This document shows positions 10,955 through 21,544 of a DNA stretch of 64,000 nucleotides, one piece after another (position 1 is the stretch's first letter; every line of letters starts with the position of its first letter). The DNA lies in NCBI GenBank assembly GCA_016081115.2, contig CM071930.1, positions 41,825,335 through 41,889,334 on the forward strand. The letters are read 5' to 3'. Made by a program: the position numbers and the translations under genes. Source of the stretch: Rehmannia glutinosa (lineage: Eukaryota; Streptophyta; Magnoliopsida; Lamiales; Orobanchaceae). The notes beneath the pieces are model-generated. The model made no database searches. It was given only the letters and a program-made list of their open reading frames with translations, and was not told the DNA's origin.

Positions 10955-11149
10955 TATTAGAGTAAATGTTGCTGTCTGTTACATTTTCAGTTATTCTTGT
11001 TAGGTAGTTATATTGTTACAAGTTAGTTAGCCAGCTGTTAACTGTTTCATTCATTCATTTTCCTGCTGTATAAATATTGTGGCCAAGCAAATGAATAAAC
11101 AAGTTCTTCTCATTTCTTCAATATGTTGAGCCTTTCATAGAATATAACA
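10955..11149 (+). repeat. 5' LTR of the intron-1 Copia element
   Basis: Begins TATTAGAGTAAATG and ends ATATAACA. It contains a GTATAAATATTG TATA-like box at about 11068. It matches 15310-15508 over its whole length with a few indels. Confidence 0.9.
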
Positions 11150-11234
11150 TGGTATCCAGAGCCTGGTACCTGGTGGTTTTCTGGCGATCATAAGTTTTCC
11201 GGCGATCTTTTCTTCTTCTTCTCCGGCATTGCTT

Positions 11235-14200
11235 ATGGCGAATCCAGCACTCTCCGCTGTTCTTCCGACCTTCACCACTATTTCTCTTCGGTTAGATCGA
11301 TCGAATTATTCGTATTGGAAATCTCAGGTGCTTGCAATTGTCGTCTTTTCTACGAATTTGATGAATTCTTACTTGGAATTGTGACTTGTTCCATCAAAAT
11401 TCTTACAGAGTTCCTCTGATTCTCCTTCGGTTTTAAATCCTGCATTTCAATTGTGGATGCGAAAGGATGCTTATTTGTTCAGCTGGCTTCTTTCCTCCAT
11501 TTCGGAGTCCATGCTTGGACATGTGAATCGATGCTCTACTTACGAGAATTATGGAGTGTCCTTGAGGCTTTGTTTCGTTCGTCTTCCAAAGCTCGAGTCA
11601 TGCATTTGAGGTTGTTGCTTCAAACAACTAAGAAAGGAGATCTCTCAATTGAAGAGTATGTGTTAAAGATGAGAGGTATTGCGGATAGTCTCCTTGCTGC
11701 AGATCAATTAATCACTGTGATTTATGATCGATTCTTTACATTCTAGCCGGCCTTGGATCGAGTTTGGAAGTGTGGTTGTAAATTTGACGAATCGGAGTGA
11801 CACTCTTTCTCTTCGAAGTTCGATTTTCCCTTGATCACATGAGATGAGGTTGGCACATTTATCCTCTCTAACCTCTTCCTCTGTTGCTCCCACTGCTCAG
11901 TTTGCAAATAGGAGGTTTAATTCTCCAGATAATACTAGTCACAGAGGTGGTTTTGGATTTCGTGGTCGCGGAAGGGCCAGATTTAATAGAAACAAACCGG
12001 CGTGTCAGATTTGTGGAAAAACAAATCACCTTGCTGCTAAGTGTTTTAAGAGGTTTGATGTTAGTTTTGTTGGCATGGAGACTCCTTCTTCCAGTCATCA
12101 GGTGCATCTATCTGAGGCCTCCAACTCTGGCTCTCCTCAGGCACTGCTTGCTCCTATGCCTCAGCATACACCTGATTCCTCTTGGTACATTGACAGTGCT
12201 GCGTCTACTCATGTCACTTCTCAACTTGGCAATCTCAGTATTCAAGCTCCCTACCATGGTCATGATAAGTTGACGAGGGTAATGGTTCTCTTCTCTCTAT
12301 TTCTCACACTGGCTCTACTATTCTTCCTAGTCTCTCTCATTCTCAATCCCTTTCCCTTCATAATATCCTTTGTGTCCCTGATATCACTAAAAATCTCTTA
12401 AGCATATCTCAGTTTACAAAAGACAACAATGTTGTTGTTGAATTCCATAACACTGCTTGTTTGTTTTGTCAAGGACAAAATCACCAACCAAATCTGTTGA
12501 AGGGTGCACTCGAGGAGGACTATACCAACTTGATCTCGCCACCTCACCGCTCAAAGTCACTCTTCTTCAGCAATCCTGTTGCTCAGAGTTGTAATTTTGT
12601 TTCCAGTTCTTCTAATCTTGATGTGTGGCATCATAGGTTAGGCCATCCTTGTACCAATACTTTCAATAATGTCATGAAGCTACTTCACATTCCCTGTTTC
12701 ATGTAATAAACTCAGCTTTTGTGATGCATGTAAAATTGGCAAGCTACATGCTATGCATTTTCCCTCAATAAAGTCAAAGTCTGTCTCTCCTTTTGATCTT
12801 GTCTATTCTGATTTATGGGGCCCAGCAGACCACTCCTTCTAGTGATGGTTACAAGTATTATATTCATTTGGTGGACGAGTTTACTAGATTCACTTGGATA
12901 TACCCTCCGCAATCCAAGAGTGATGCTTATAATCTTTGTTGTTCATTTTTTTAATTATGTTGAGAGGCAGTTTCATAGAAAAATCAAGGCCTTTCAATGT
13001 GATTGGGGGGTGAATACAGGAAATTATCCTCTCATTTTCAGTCACTTGGAGTTGTTTTTAGACATCCATGTCCTTACACCCACACTCAAAATGGTTTGCC
13101 AGAGAGGAAACATCAACATATTGTTGATCTTGGTTTAACTCTTCTTGCTCATTCTCAGCTTCCACTTAAGTTTTGGTGGGACTCTTTCTCAACTGCTGTT
13201 TATCTTATTAATGTTCTTCCAACTCCTGTTCTATCCAACTTATCTCCCTTTCAAAAATTGTTCAATAGAACCCCTGATTACACATTTCTCAAGTCTTTTG
13301 GGTGTGCTTGCTACCCTTATCTCAGGCCTTACAACAACAATAAACTTCAATTTAGATCTTCTAAGTGTATATTCTTAGGCTACAGTCCAGCTCATAAGGG
13401 GTACAAATGCTTACATCCCTCAGGGAGAATCTATGTTGCCAGGACTGTCTCCTTCAATGAAAATGAATTTCCCTACTCCACCTTATTCTCTTCTCCCATC
13501 CAATCAATTTCTTCTCCTGTCATTAATACTTTGCCTGTTCTTTCCCCTTCCCCAGCTGAGATCCCTACAGCTCCTACTATGCCTCCTCCCTCTCCTTTGC
13601 CTCATTCTCCATTGATATCTTCTTCCTCTTCTTCTCCAGCTGTTCCATCTCCTCCACCTATTCCCTCTCCTCCTCCTGCTCCCATTCATCACATGGTCAC
13701 TAGGTCTAGAAATGGTATATACAAGCCTAAAGCTTTTTCCTCTGTCTCTTGTCCTGTCTCTGAACCATTATCTGTTAGTCAAGCCTTGTCTGACCCTGGA
13801 TGGAAAGCTGCTATGGAGCTTGAATTTAATGCTCTCATGCATAACCACACTTGGGATTTGGTTCCCTTTCAGGATGATATGAATTTAATTTCTAATAAAT
13901 GGGTGTTCAAAGTTAAGCATAAGCCAGATGGTTCTGTTGAAAGGCTTAAGGCCAGATTGGTTGCTAGGGGGTTTCAGCAAATTCCTGGCCTGGATTATTT
14001 TGAGACATTTAGTCCTGTGGTTAAGCCTCTAACCATCAGGATCATGTTTTCACTTGCTGTGTCAAGAGGTTGGGTGATCCAACAGGTGGATATAAACAAT
14101 GCTTTTCTTAATGGCACTCTTAAACAGGTGGTTTATATGGCTCAGCCTGAAGGGTTCATTGATGCTGGGAAGCCTACTCATGTTTGCAGATTAGTTAAGG

Positions 14201-15301
14201 CTCTATATGGGCTCAAACAAGCTCCTAGAGCTTGGTTTGAGAAACTCAGGGATTTTTTGGTCTCACTTCAGTTTCATGTGTCCACCTCAGACAATTCTCT
14301 TTTCTTTCTTCAGTCAGATGGCAAACTCACATTGATTCTAGTGTATGTTGATGATATTTTAATTACGGGTGATGATTCAATGTTTGTTATGGAACTCATT
14401 CAGAAACTTAATGCTACTTTTTCTCTCAAACACTTGGGGCAAGTCGGTTATTTTTTGGTCTCGAGCTCACAAGACTACTCGATGGCTATTTGTTGAATCA
14501 ACCTAAGTATGTCTCGATTTGCTTGCTAAAACTAACATGGTCAACTTGCAAGCAAGTCCCTCTCCCTTCTCGCTCTCGGTAAAAACTCTCCCTGGATGAT
14601 AGTGCTCCATTTTCTCATCCCAGCATCTATCGTAGTACAGTTGGTAGCCTCCAATACCTTACAATGACACGCCCTGACATTGCTTATGCGCCGTGCATAA
14701 GCTTAGTCAATTCCTCCATGCCCCCACTAAGAATCACTGGACAGCCTGCAAGAAAGTGCTCCGATATTTGAAGGGTTCCAAACACTTGGGTGTTCAGTTT
14801 TCTGCTTCTCCTCGTATGAATCTTGAGGCATTTGTTGATGCGGATTGGGCCACTTCTAGTGATGACAGAAAATCTATTGGTGGCCATTGTGTTTTTCTGG
14901 GACCAAACTTGATCACTTGGTGTTCTAAGAAGCAACAGGTGGTTGCTAGGAGTAGTACGGAGGCTGAATATAGATCTATGGTTGTGGCTATCACTGATCT
15001 TATTTGGATCAAGGCATTATTTGTGGAACTTGGTCTTCATGTTGAATCTCCTACTGTTCTATGGTGTGATAACTCTAGTGCCATCTCTTTGGCATCCAAT
15101 CCAGTGTTTCATCAACGCACTAAGCACATCGAGATAGACATCCATTTCATTCGGGAGAAGGTGCAAGATAAGGTGGTGGATGTTCGTTTTGTTCCTTCTG
15201 AGGCTCAGCTAGCTGACATTTTAACCAAACCTTTGTCCCTAAATCGTTTTCAGATGCTCTGTTCAAAGTTGTCTCTTGGCCAGCCCCCTGGTTCCCATTG
15301 A
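11235..15301 (+). pseudogene. Copia gag-pol polyprotein (frameshifted)
   Basis: The gag frame starts at the ATG at 11235 and is soon interrupted by stops. A CCHC knuckle (CQICGKTNHLAAKC) is at 12003-12044. The protease motif YIDSAASTH has its Asp codon at 12192. The integrase pre-domain (WHHRLGHP) is near 12627 and the integrase core runs about 12800-13400, with a frameshift around 13000-13010 next to the second catalytic Asp. A long frame at 13003-14496 holds the rest of integrase, a Pro/Ser-rich linker and reverse transcriptase with YVDDILITG (YVDD at about 14344). A frameshift near 14450 ends it. RNase H continues at 14693-15301 (FVDADWA, SSTEAEY). Similar to the plant RE1/RE2 type. Not functional as it stands. 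Confidence 0.88.
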
Positions 15302-15309
15302 GAGGGGTG

Positions 15310-15508
15310 TATTAGAGTAAATGTTGTTGTTCATGTCTGTTACATTTTCAGTTATTCTTGTTAGGGTAGTTATATTGTTACAAGTTAGTTAGCCAGCTGT
15401 TAACTGTTTCATTCATTCTTTTTCCTTGTATAAATACGTGGCCAAGCAAATGAATAAACAAGTTCTCCTAATTTCTTCAATATGTTGAGCCTTTCATAGA
15501 ATATAACA
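15310..15508 (+). repeat. 3' LTR of the intron-1 Copia element
   Basis: Matches the 5' LTR at 10955-11149, beginning TATTAGAGTAAATG and ending ATATAACA. A short TCATG insertion near 15331 and a loss near 15421 are among the differences. Confidence 0.9.
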
Positions 15509-15513
15509 ATTTT

Positions 15514-15562
15514 TGAGTCAAGTATTTTTCTCCAAAAACTTCAGGATCAGCTTTGATTGCTT
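15514..15562 (+). repeat. Partial duplicate of exon 1 / intron 1 sequence
   Basis: TGAGTCAAGTATTTTTCT here parallels the exon 1/intron 1 border at 10903-10920. The following ACTTCAGGATCAGCTTTGAT parallels exon 1 at about 10830-10850 with one mismatch. The order is reversed relative to the gene, and the copy lies on the far side of the Copia element. Confidence 0.55.
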
Positions 15563-16376
15563 ATAAGAGATTTAGCTGCTAAAAAATATGGGTCAATTAC
15601 AAAAACTACTATATATGAGATTTAGCTTATTAACAAAAAAAAAAAAATCTGTTAATCTTTCAAAATTACAATACCTCTTTAAGGTATAACAAACATCTCC
15701 TTCATGTTTGTATTTGCTTAACAAATACCTCTTCTCGAGGATGCAATTTGTAAAATATAAACAAATGTTGTTTTTGTAATTTTGAAACCTTGTTAGAATT
15801 TTTTTTTTTTATTTTTTTATCTTTTTTGGTAGTTAGATTGAACTTTCAATGATATATCTGTTTTTTGTAAATTGTATAAACTACTTATAAGATTTAGATT
15901 GAGTGGATAATTTAGGGAATGGATTTCAAATGACTCCAAATAGTATGGATTTGAAATCCATTGTAAGAACTCCAAAAATAACACAAAATGGAATCTGAGG
16001 ATTTGAAATCTATAGTTGAATGATCCAACAAACAAGCTGGATGGATTTATTATTAGGGATTTGAAATCTATAGCTTCAAATTCAAATGAAACTTTAAGGA
16101 ATTACAAACACACAGGTGAGATTTTTTTCTTTACTGAACATATATCTCCTATTGAGGGTTCAATTTGTAAAGTATAAACAGATGTCGTTATAATTCGAAA
16201 TATAGCTGGATTTTTTTTTTTAATTAGACTGAACTTGAAGGTATTATTTTGTAAGTAATCCAAACAATATTATTGTTTCTATAAAGCTGCTCTAAGTCTT
16301 GGTGGAATTCTATTCACATTATCTCACTTTCCATGTTTGCTTTGAAAAGAGTTAAATGTGGCATCTTTTTTTACAG
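15563..16376. other. Remainder of intron 1: AT-rich with MITE-like repeat
   Basis: No coding sequence. At 15840-16110 a GGATTTGAAATC(C/T)AT motif recurs in both orientations, similar in style to 19565-19775, which suggests a decayed MITE. Segments around 15600-15790 and 16120-16250 belong to the dispersed TTACAAAA-type repeat also seen at 20430-20640 and 47020-47110. Confidence 0.4.
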
Positions 16377-16851
16377 AAATTACAAGTTGATGTGCCTTTT
16401 CATTTTCAAGTTTTGGTGGATGATACCACGTTTTGGTAAATCAGCAAGCGAAATTCCTATGGAGACTCAAATGCTTCTACTTGAATCTACGCCACCACGT
16501 GTAGAAGATGATGTCAGTCTTGCAGGGCCCACAAGCCAGAATAAATTTTACGTTCTCATATTGCCAGTGCTGGATGGAGCATTTAGGACAACTCTGCAGG
16601 GGACTCCATCAAATGAGCTTCAGTTCTGCTATGAAAGTGGTCTGTTTTCAACCATAGTTGAACTGTTTCATTCGGGACAATTATATTTGTTGAAATTTGT
16701 TGTTTGCTTTTGTTTTCTTAAGGTGAACCTCAAGTCCAAACTTGTGAGGCAGTGGAAGGAGTTTTTGTTAACTCCGGAGACAACCCTTTTGAACTCATCA
16801 AGGATTCAATTAAGTATGTTAGAACTAGTTATCATGATATGCATGGTTTAG

Positions 16852-17270
16852 GGAGTGTTTGCAAACACTTCTGCCTTTTGGAAAAGTGATTTATTTGCAA
16901 ATAGATGCTATAAGCTGAAAAAATCAGAGTTGAAGTGTTTGGGATAAAAAAAACACAAAGTTTCAAAATGAGCTTTTTTAGATAGAAACACAAAAACACC
17001 CTTAAGAATGATATGAGTATTTAGGGAGAGAAAACACAGTTTTGGATTATGAAAAACTTTTGAGGATAAGAATGTCAAATCGAACTTCTTTTTATATATA
17101 AAGATACAAAATCACTTTTCCAAAACCAGAAGCAAAGCACCTAACCCCAGCATTTAAATTTTGATGCAAAAACAAAAGGTGGCATTTACAAAGACTAGAA
17201 AGTAATTTTTTTTTCCAGCCAAAAGCTTCCAATCTCTTTTTTAGTGTTTCCAAATACTCTCTTAATCTAG
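16852..17270. mobile_element. hAT-like MITE in intron 3
   Basis: Left end GGGAGTGTTTGCAAACACTT and right end AGTGTTTCCAAATACTCTCT are imperfect inverted repeats of the GAGTGTTTGGAAACACT type common to plant hAT MITEs. The interior is AT-rich and noncoding. No convincing target-site duplication was found. Confidence 0.5.
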
Positions 17271-18029
17271 GATTTTGGACTTTATTTGTCAAAATCTTGA
17301 TCTATAAATTTTTTTATTTTCTCCAGGATACTGGCCAAACATAAGGGTACATTTAGTCACTTGGAAAACAAAAAGGTAGTAGCTATAAGCTATTGATCCA
17401 CTCATCCACACACACAAACACACAGACTTGTTGTTTTCAGATAGTTGGGAGAATATTATTGTAATTTGACATTTTATATCCTGGTTCAAATTATATATAG
17501 GCCCCTGCTCATTTAGATTGGTTTGGTAGGTGCACTTGGGATGCTTTTTACACTGATGTCACTCCAAATGGGATCAAACAGGGTCTTCAGAGGTTAGATA
17601 AAACTAAACGTACACTAAAAAGTGTTCGTTAACACGACTAGCACTGGAATGCATGAAACTTTCATGTTTTACAGTTTCAAAGATGGTGGGATTCCTCCTA
17701 AGTTCCTGATCATAGATGACGGGTGGCAAGAGACGAAAAACGAATATCACAAGGAAGGTGAGCCGCTAATTGAAGGAACACATTAAGTCCCATATTTTGT
17801 TTTAGATGAATTAGATTATGCTATAGTCACATTTGATCTTGAATTTTTGTTTACCAATGATGCTTCTGTTCTCATAGGTATTCCACGAGATTAACAAATA
17901 TCCAAGAAAATAGTAAGTTCAGGGAATCAGAATCAGATGGTTCAACCACAAATCTCAAAGAGTTAATCCATTACATCAAAGAGAATTATGGACTAAAGTA
18001 AGTTTCAGGAGTAAGGATATAAACATGAA

Positions 18030-18765
18030 GGCTTAATTGGAAAATTGGTTCTTTAACTAAGGGTTGGAGATATTAGTCCTTTTATTTTTTCAATTGGCAA
18101 ATTAAGATACTAACTCTCAAATTTTGCCAGCTTGTAGCTATAAAGAGTTGGCAATCAAAATAGTCCTGCAAAATCTCGATTTGCAAAAAGTCTCGTAACT
18201 TTTGAAAACCTCTCGATTTCAGTCCTTTAGTCGGCAGAAGTTGGAAGTTTTGCCGAAAAAATATTTGTCCACATTTACAACCAAACCCACTGGTGTGAAG
18301 AACAATTTTGCTTATGTAGACATTCTCCAAGTGAGTTTTTCTATATTGAGTTTTTGTCCTAATCAATATGCCAACTCGCTTAGATGATGTGCACATAAAC
18401 GAAATTAGTTTCAACGCCATCATGTTTGATAAGAAATGAGGACACATGGATTTTTCTTGCAAACTTTGCAACTTCGGGCGACCAATGAACTGAAAATGAT
18501 ATTTTATTGAAAGTTACAGGAATTGTTGACAATTGGGATTTCTGCAGGACTATTATTTCCATCCCTCTATAGTGTAGCTATAAAAAAGCAATTTAGCCAA
18601 ATTTCACCAAAACCAGTAACTCTGGCCAAATCCGAAATATACGGCTAAGTGTGTCCTCAATGTGAGAAATTTTGAGTGTTGAAGCCTTAAATTGCCAGTT
18701 GAAAAATATAAAAGGACCAATATCGCCAGCTTCCCTTAGTTACTGGACCAATTTTGCAATTAAAC
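18030..18765. mobile_element. Mutator-type MITE in intron 7
   Basis: About 70 bp terminal inverted repeats: the left end (TTAATTGGAAAATTGG, then AACTAAGGG and ATATTAGTCCTTTTAT) mirrors the right end. The element is flanked by direct repeats ATAAACATGAA at 18019-18029 and 18766-18776, compatible with a 9-11 bp Mutator-type target-site duplication. It is 736 bp, noncoding, and lies wholly in the intron between exons 7 and 8. Confidence 0.8.
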
Positions 18766-18842
18766 ATAAACATGAATGTTCAGGCCAATATCTCCAGCTC
18801 AAAAAACATATCTAATTCCTCAAATTTACTGTTTGCTGCAGG

Positions 18843-18868
<26 letters not shown>
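18843..18868 (+). repeat. (TA)n microsatellite inside exon 8
   Basis: Thirteen TA units directly after the exon 8 acceptor replace codons for the conserved Tyr-Val-Tyr stretch that precedes Trp-His in this family. The 26 bp run is not a multiple of three, so the downstream frame is lost. Confidence 0.8.
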
Positions 18869-18874
<6 letters not shown>

Positions 18875-19559
18875 ACTATAGTCGGATACTTGGGGTGGAC
18901 TCCTTGCTTCTTTAGACGCTAAAAAAAGTACGATCCAAAGTTTACATATCCAGTTCAATCACCGGGACATATTGGGAATTTAAGAGATATAGGCCTGGAA
19001 AACTTGGAGAAGTATGGATTTGGACTAATAGACCCTGAAAAAGTTTTCGATTTTTACAACGATATGCATGGTTATCTTCTTGGTAGTGGGGTTGACGGTG
19101 TTAAAGCTGATGGTCAAAATGTATTAGGAACTTTAGGATCTGGATATGGTGGACGAGTGTCAATTACTTAACATTATCATGAAGCCCTTGATAAGTCTAT
19201 TGAGAAAAACTTCAGGGGACAATAACTTGATTTGCTGTATGTGCCACAATTCGACAACATTTTTAGGTAATTTACTTGCCTGCCTATTTAAATCCTGCAA
19301 CATTCTACAAGTAATATGTATTAATCTTTTTATCCATTTTGAGTTCTAAGAAGAGCACGATCTGCGAGAGCGTCGGAGGATTTTTTCCGAACGATCCAAC
19401 TTTTCGACTATACATGTTGCATCGGTATCTTTCAACATCTTTCTCTTAGGCGAAATTTTTGTTCCGATCGGGATATGTTCCAAGTAAGTATCTTTTTATG
19501 ATCTAGTTGATATAATGTAAATTGTCATGCCAAAGTAGGAGTTTCAAAACAATAATCTG

Positions 19560-19780
19560 GTTTTTTCTCATAATTAACTAAGGTTGCATTTAGATGAAAG
19601 GATTTGGATTTGAGTGGAGGATTTGTGCAAATGATTTCAAATGACTACATATAAGATGAATTTGAGGTGACTCAAAAATAGCTCAAAATGAGCTAAGGAA
19701 TTTAAAATTCATTGAATTATGAGATTACCCAAGCACGCTAAATGGATCATTCCACCCAAACCCAACCTAAGACTATCTCA
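19560..19780. mobile_element. Short MITE-like element in intron 9
   Basis: Left end AAGGTTGCATTTAGATG and right end CCCAAACCCAACCTAAG form an imperfect inverted pair around a noncoding GGATTTGGATTTGA-rich interior. The flanking sequence is too short or degenerate to call a target duplication with confidence. Confidence 0.45.
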
Positions 19781-20423
19781 ATATTAACACCTATTTCTTT
19801 GTTCAACGAAGAGCAACCATGACACACCGTGAGTTCCATGGTGCAAAGACGAGCATTGTCTATGTAAGGTAAAACCATTTCTCCATAACAGTTCGGCTTT
19901 ACGAGACAAGAAAAAAACCCATTTTAAACTTATAATATGTTCACATGATACAGTGACAAACCAGGAAAACATGATTTCAATATCCTTAAGAAACTTGTTC
20001 TTCCCGATGGATCCATCTTAAGAGCTAAATACGCTGGAAAGCCTACTCGAGACCCCTATTTATCGATCCTGTCATGGATGGGAAGAGGTATTTTCCTTAT
20101 CTTTTTCTCGTATTGAACGTCATTGTAGCTAAGATATTTCAATATTACTGAAAACTAGAGATAATAATTAAAACAATGATTGTTAACTTTCAACAGACTT
20201 GCTCAAGATATGGAACTTGAATAAGGTAATCGCATATGTGGGGTTTTCAAATCACAAGGAGCCGAATTTGGCCAATGAAACAAGCTCCTGAAAATTACTC
20301 TGCAATCGAGCTACATATATCTCAGGCCGTGTTTGTCCCTTAACATAGAATACCTTGACGACATTGCGGGGAAAAATCGGACTGGAGACTCTGCTGTATA
20401 TGCATTTAACTCGGGTTCGTCAA

Positions 20424-20708
20424 TAAAAAGGATAATTACAAAAACCGCCCCTGAGGTTTCGCTTAATGACAAAACACTCCAGTTATCCATAAAAATTACA
20501 AATACCATCTTGAGATTTGTATTTACCTAATGATACTCCCTCTTGAGGCCTCATGAGGGTGCAATTTTTGTAAGCTAAAAACAAACGTAAGAGGGTATTT
20601 ATAATTTTAAAAGATACCTCGAGTTATTTTGTAATTAGGCTAAACCCTTAAAAATAGATATTCACAAATCACATTGTTGATCCGTGAACTATCTTTAATA
20701 TTATCACA
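20424..20708. repeat. Noncoding insertion within exon 12 of the pseudogene
   Basis: The coding track FNSGS before 20424 resumes as SRVP at about 20714. The intervening ~285 bp belong to a dispersed ATTACAAAAA / CCTTGAGGTTT repeat type also seen near 10390-10600, 15600-15790, 29385-29470 and 47020-47110. It could instead be a retained intron; the relatives I know have no intron here, but I am not certain of that. Confidence 0.5.
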
Positions 20709-21151
20709 GGGTCCCTTTCCAGAGTGCCAAGAACAAAAGTGTTGAAGTTTCTTTAGGTGTATTACAATGCGAAATATTTACATCTCTCCAATAAAGGTGA
20801 GAAATGGTCTTATATGAGTCTCATTTCATTTTCACTCTTGTTATTCAAATAAGTACTAACAAACACAACTCGAACATTATGAATGTATTCAATGGACACA
20901 TTCGTTTGCTCCCATTGGCTTAATAAACATGTACAACTCGGGAGGTGCAATCGAAGAATGTGTCTTTAAAGACATAGTAACAATCAAAGCAAGAGGGTCT
21001 GGACTATTTGGAGCATATTCAAATATCAATCCAAGTTCTTGTAAGGTAGATAAGAAAGATGAGGTATTCACGTATAGTTACTGAGAATGGCCTATTAACA
21101 TTTAATCTTCCAAGTGACAGAACCTTCATAGAGATCGAAATCGGATATTGA

Positions 21152-21540
21152 AGGATATTATAGATATGCGTGCATGAGCGCGTTCATTATAATTTATTTA
21201 TTTGATAAAAATGAGGATTTAAAATATGTTACTTCATCATGTGCCTAGTTCTTTTCTTGCTATCTTATTTGCCACTTTAACTCGGGGACCGAACTTGCCA
21301 TGCTTTGTGTTCCATTGTCATGGATCTAAACCTTTATGGAAGGATTCAATTTTCGATGATTTGATTAAAAGCAAATGGCGATTAACGGTTTGAAGTTTGG
21401 TCTGTGTAAAATCTCTTCATATCGTTTAAAGATTTGTAGTGATCGTCATATTTGTATTTCCCAAGTTTCGTCGAATTCTCTTCTAGTGGTGCAAGCAAAT
21501 CACTAACCTGACAAGAATCTCCGCAATGTTGGTGATAAAG
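21152..21540. other. Intergenic, no gene recognised
   Basis: AT-rich sequence between the pseudogene stop codon and the LINE 3' end. No poly(A) signal, repeat boundary or coding sequence could be assigned. Confidence 0.4.
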
Positions 21541-21544
21541 TGTC

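Larger units (their letters stand above)
10955..15508 (+). mobile_element. Ty1/Copia retrotransposon (complete structure, coding broken)
   Basis: Two LTRs of 195 and 199 bp bound a 4.55 kb element in intron 1 of the SIP-like pseudogene, in the same orientation. The flanks ATTTT (10950-10954 and 15509-15513) form a 5-bp target-site duplication. A TGGTATCCAGAGCC primer-binding-type site follows the 5' LTR (11150), and a GAGAGGGG purine tract precedes the 3' LTR (about 15300). Domain order gag, protease, integrase, reverse transcriptase, RNase H shows the Copia type. The LTRs are close but differ by several indels, so the insertion is not recent. Confidence 0.9.
10725..21151 (+). pseudogene. Seed imbibition / raffinose-synthase-like (GH36-type) pseudogene
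   Basis: About 13 exons match the plant SIP/raffinose synthase-like family (alkaline alpha-galactosidase or galactinol-sucrose galactosyltransferase relatives). Inferred exons: 10725-10906, 16377-16639, 16723-16813, 17327-17375, 17501-17592, 17675-17782, 17878-17997, 18842-19266, 19344-19493, about 19811-19863, 19954-20087, 20197-20796, about 20883-21151. Exons 1-7 keep one frame. Family motifs visible: KFWWMIP, WFGRCTWDAFY (usually WFGWCTWD), FLIIDDGWQ, DGVKADGQN with the presumed nucleophile Asp, CCMCHNS, SDKPGKHDFN and a final IEIGY-stop. Damage: donor GT to TT at 17783, (TA)n frameshift at 18843-18868, in-frame stop near 19168, frameshifts in exons 8-13, and an insertion in exon 12. A Copia element sits in intron 1. 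No product is expected. Confidence 0.9.

Noticed and set aside
13003..14496. Possible intact 497-codon gene
   Set aside because: It is the integrase-reverse transcriptase part of a frameshifted Copia polyprotein.
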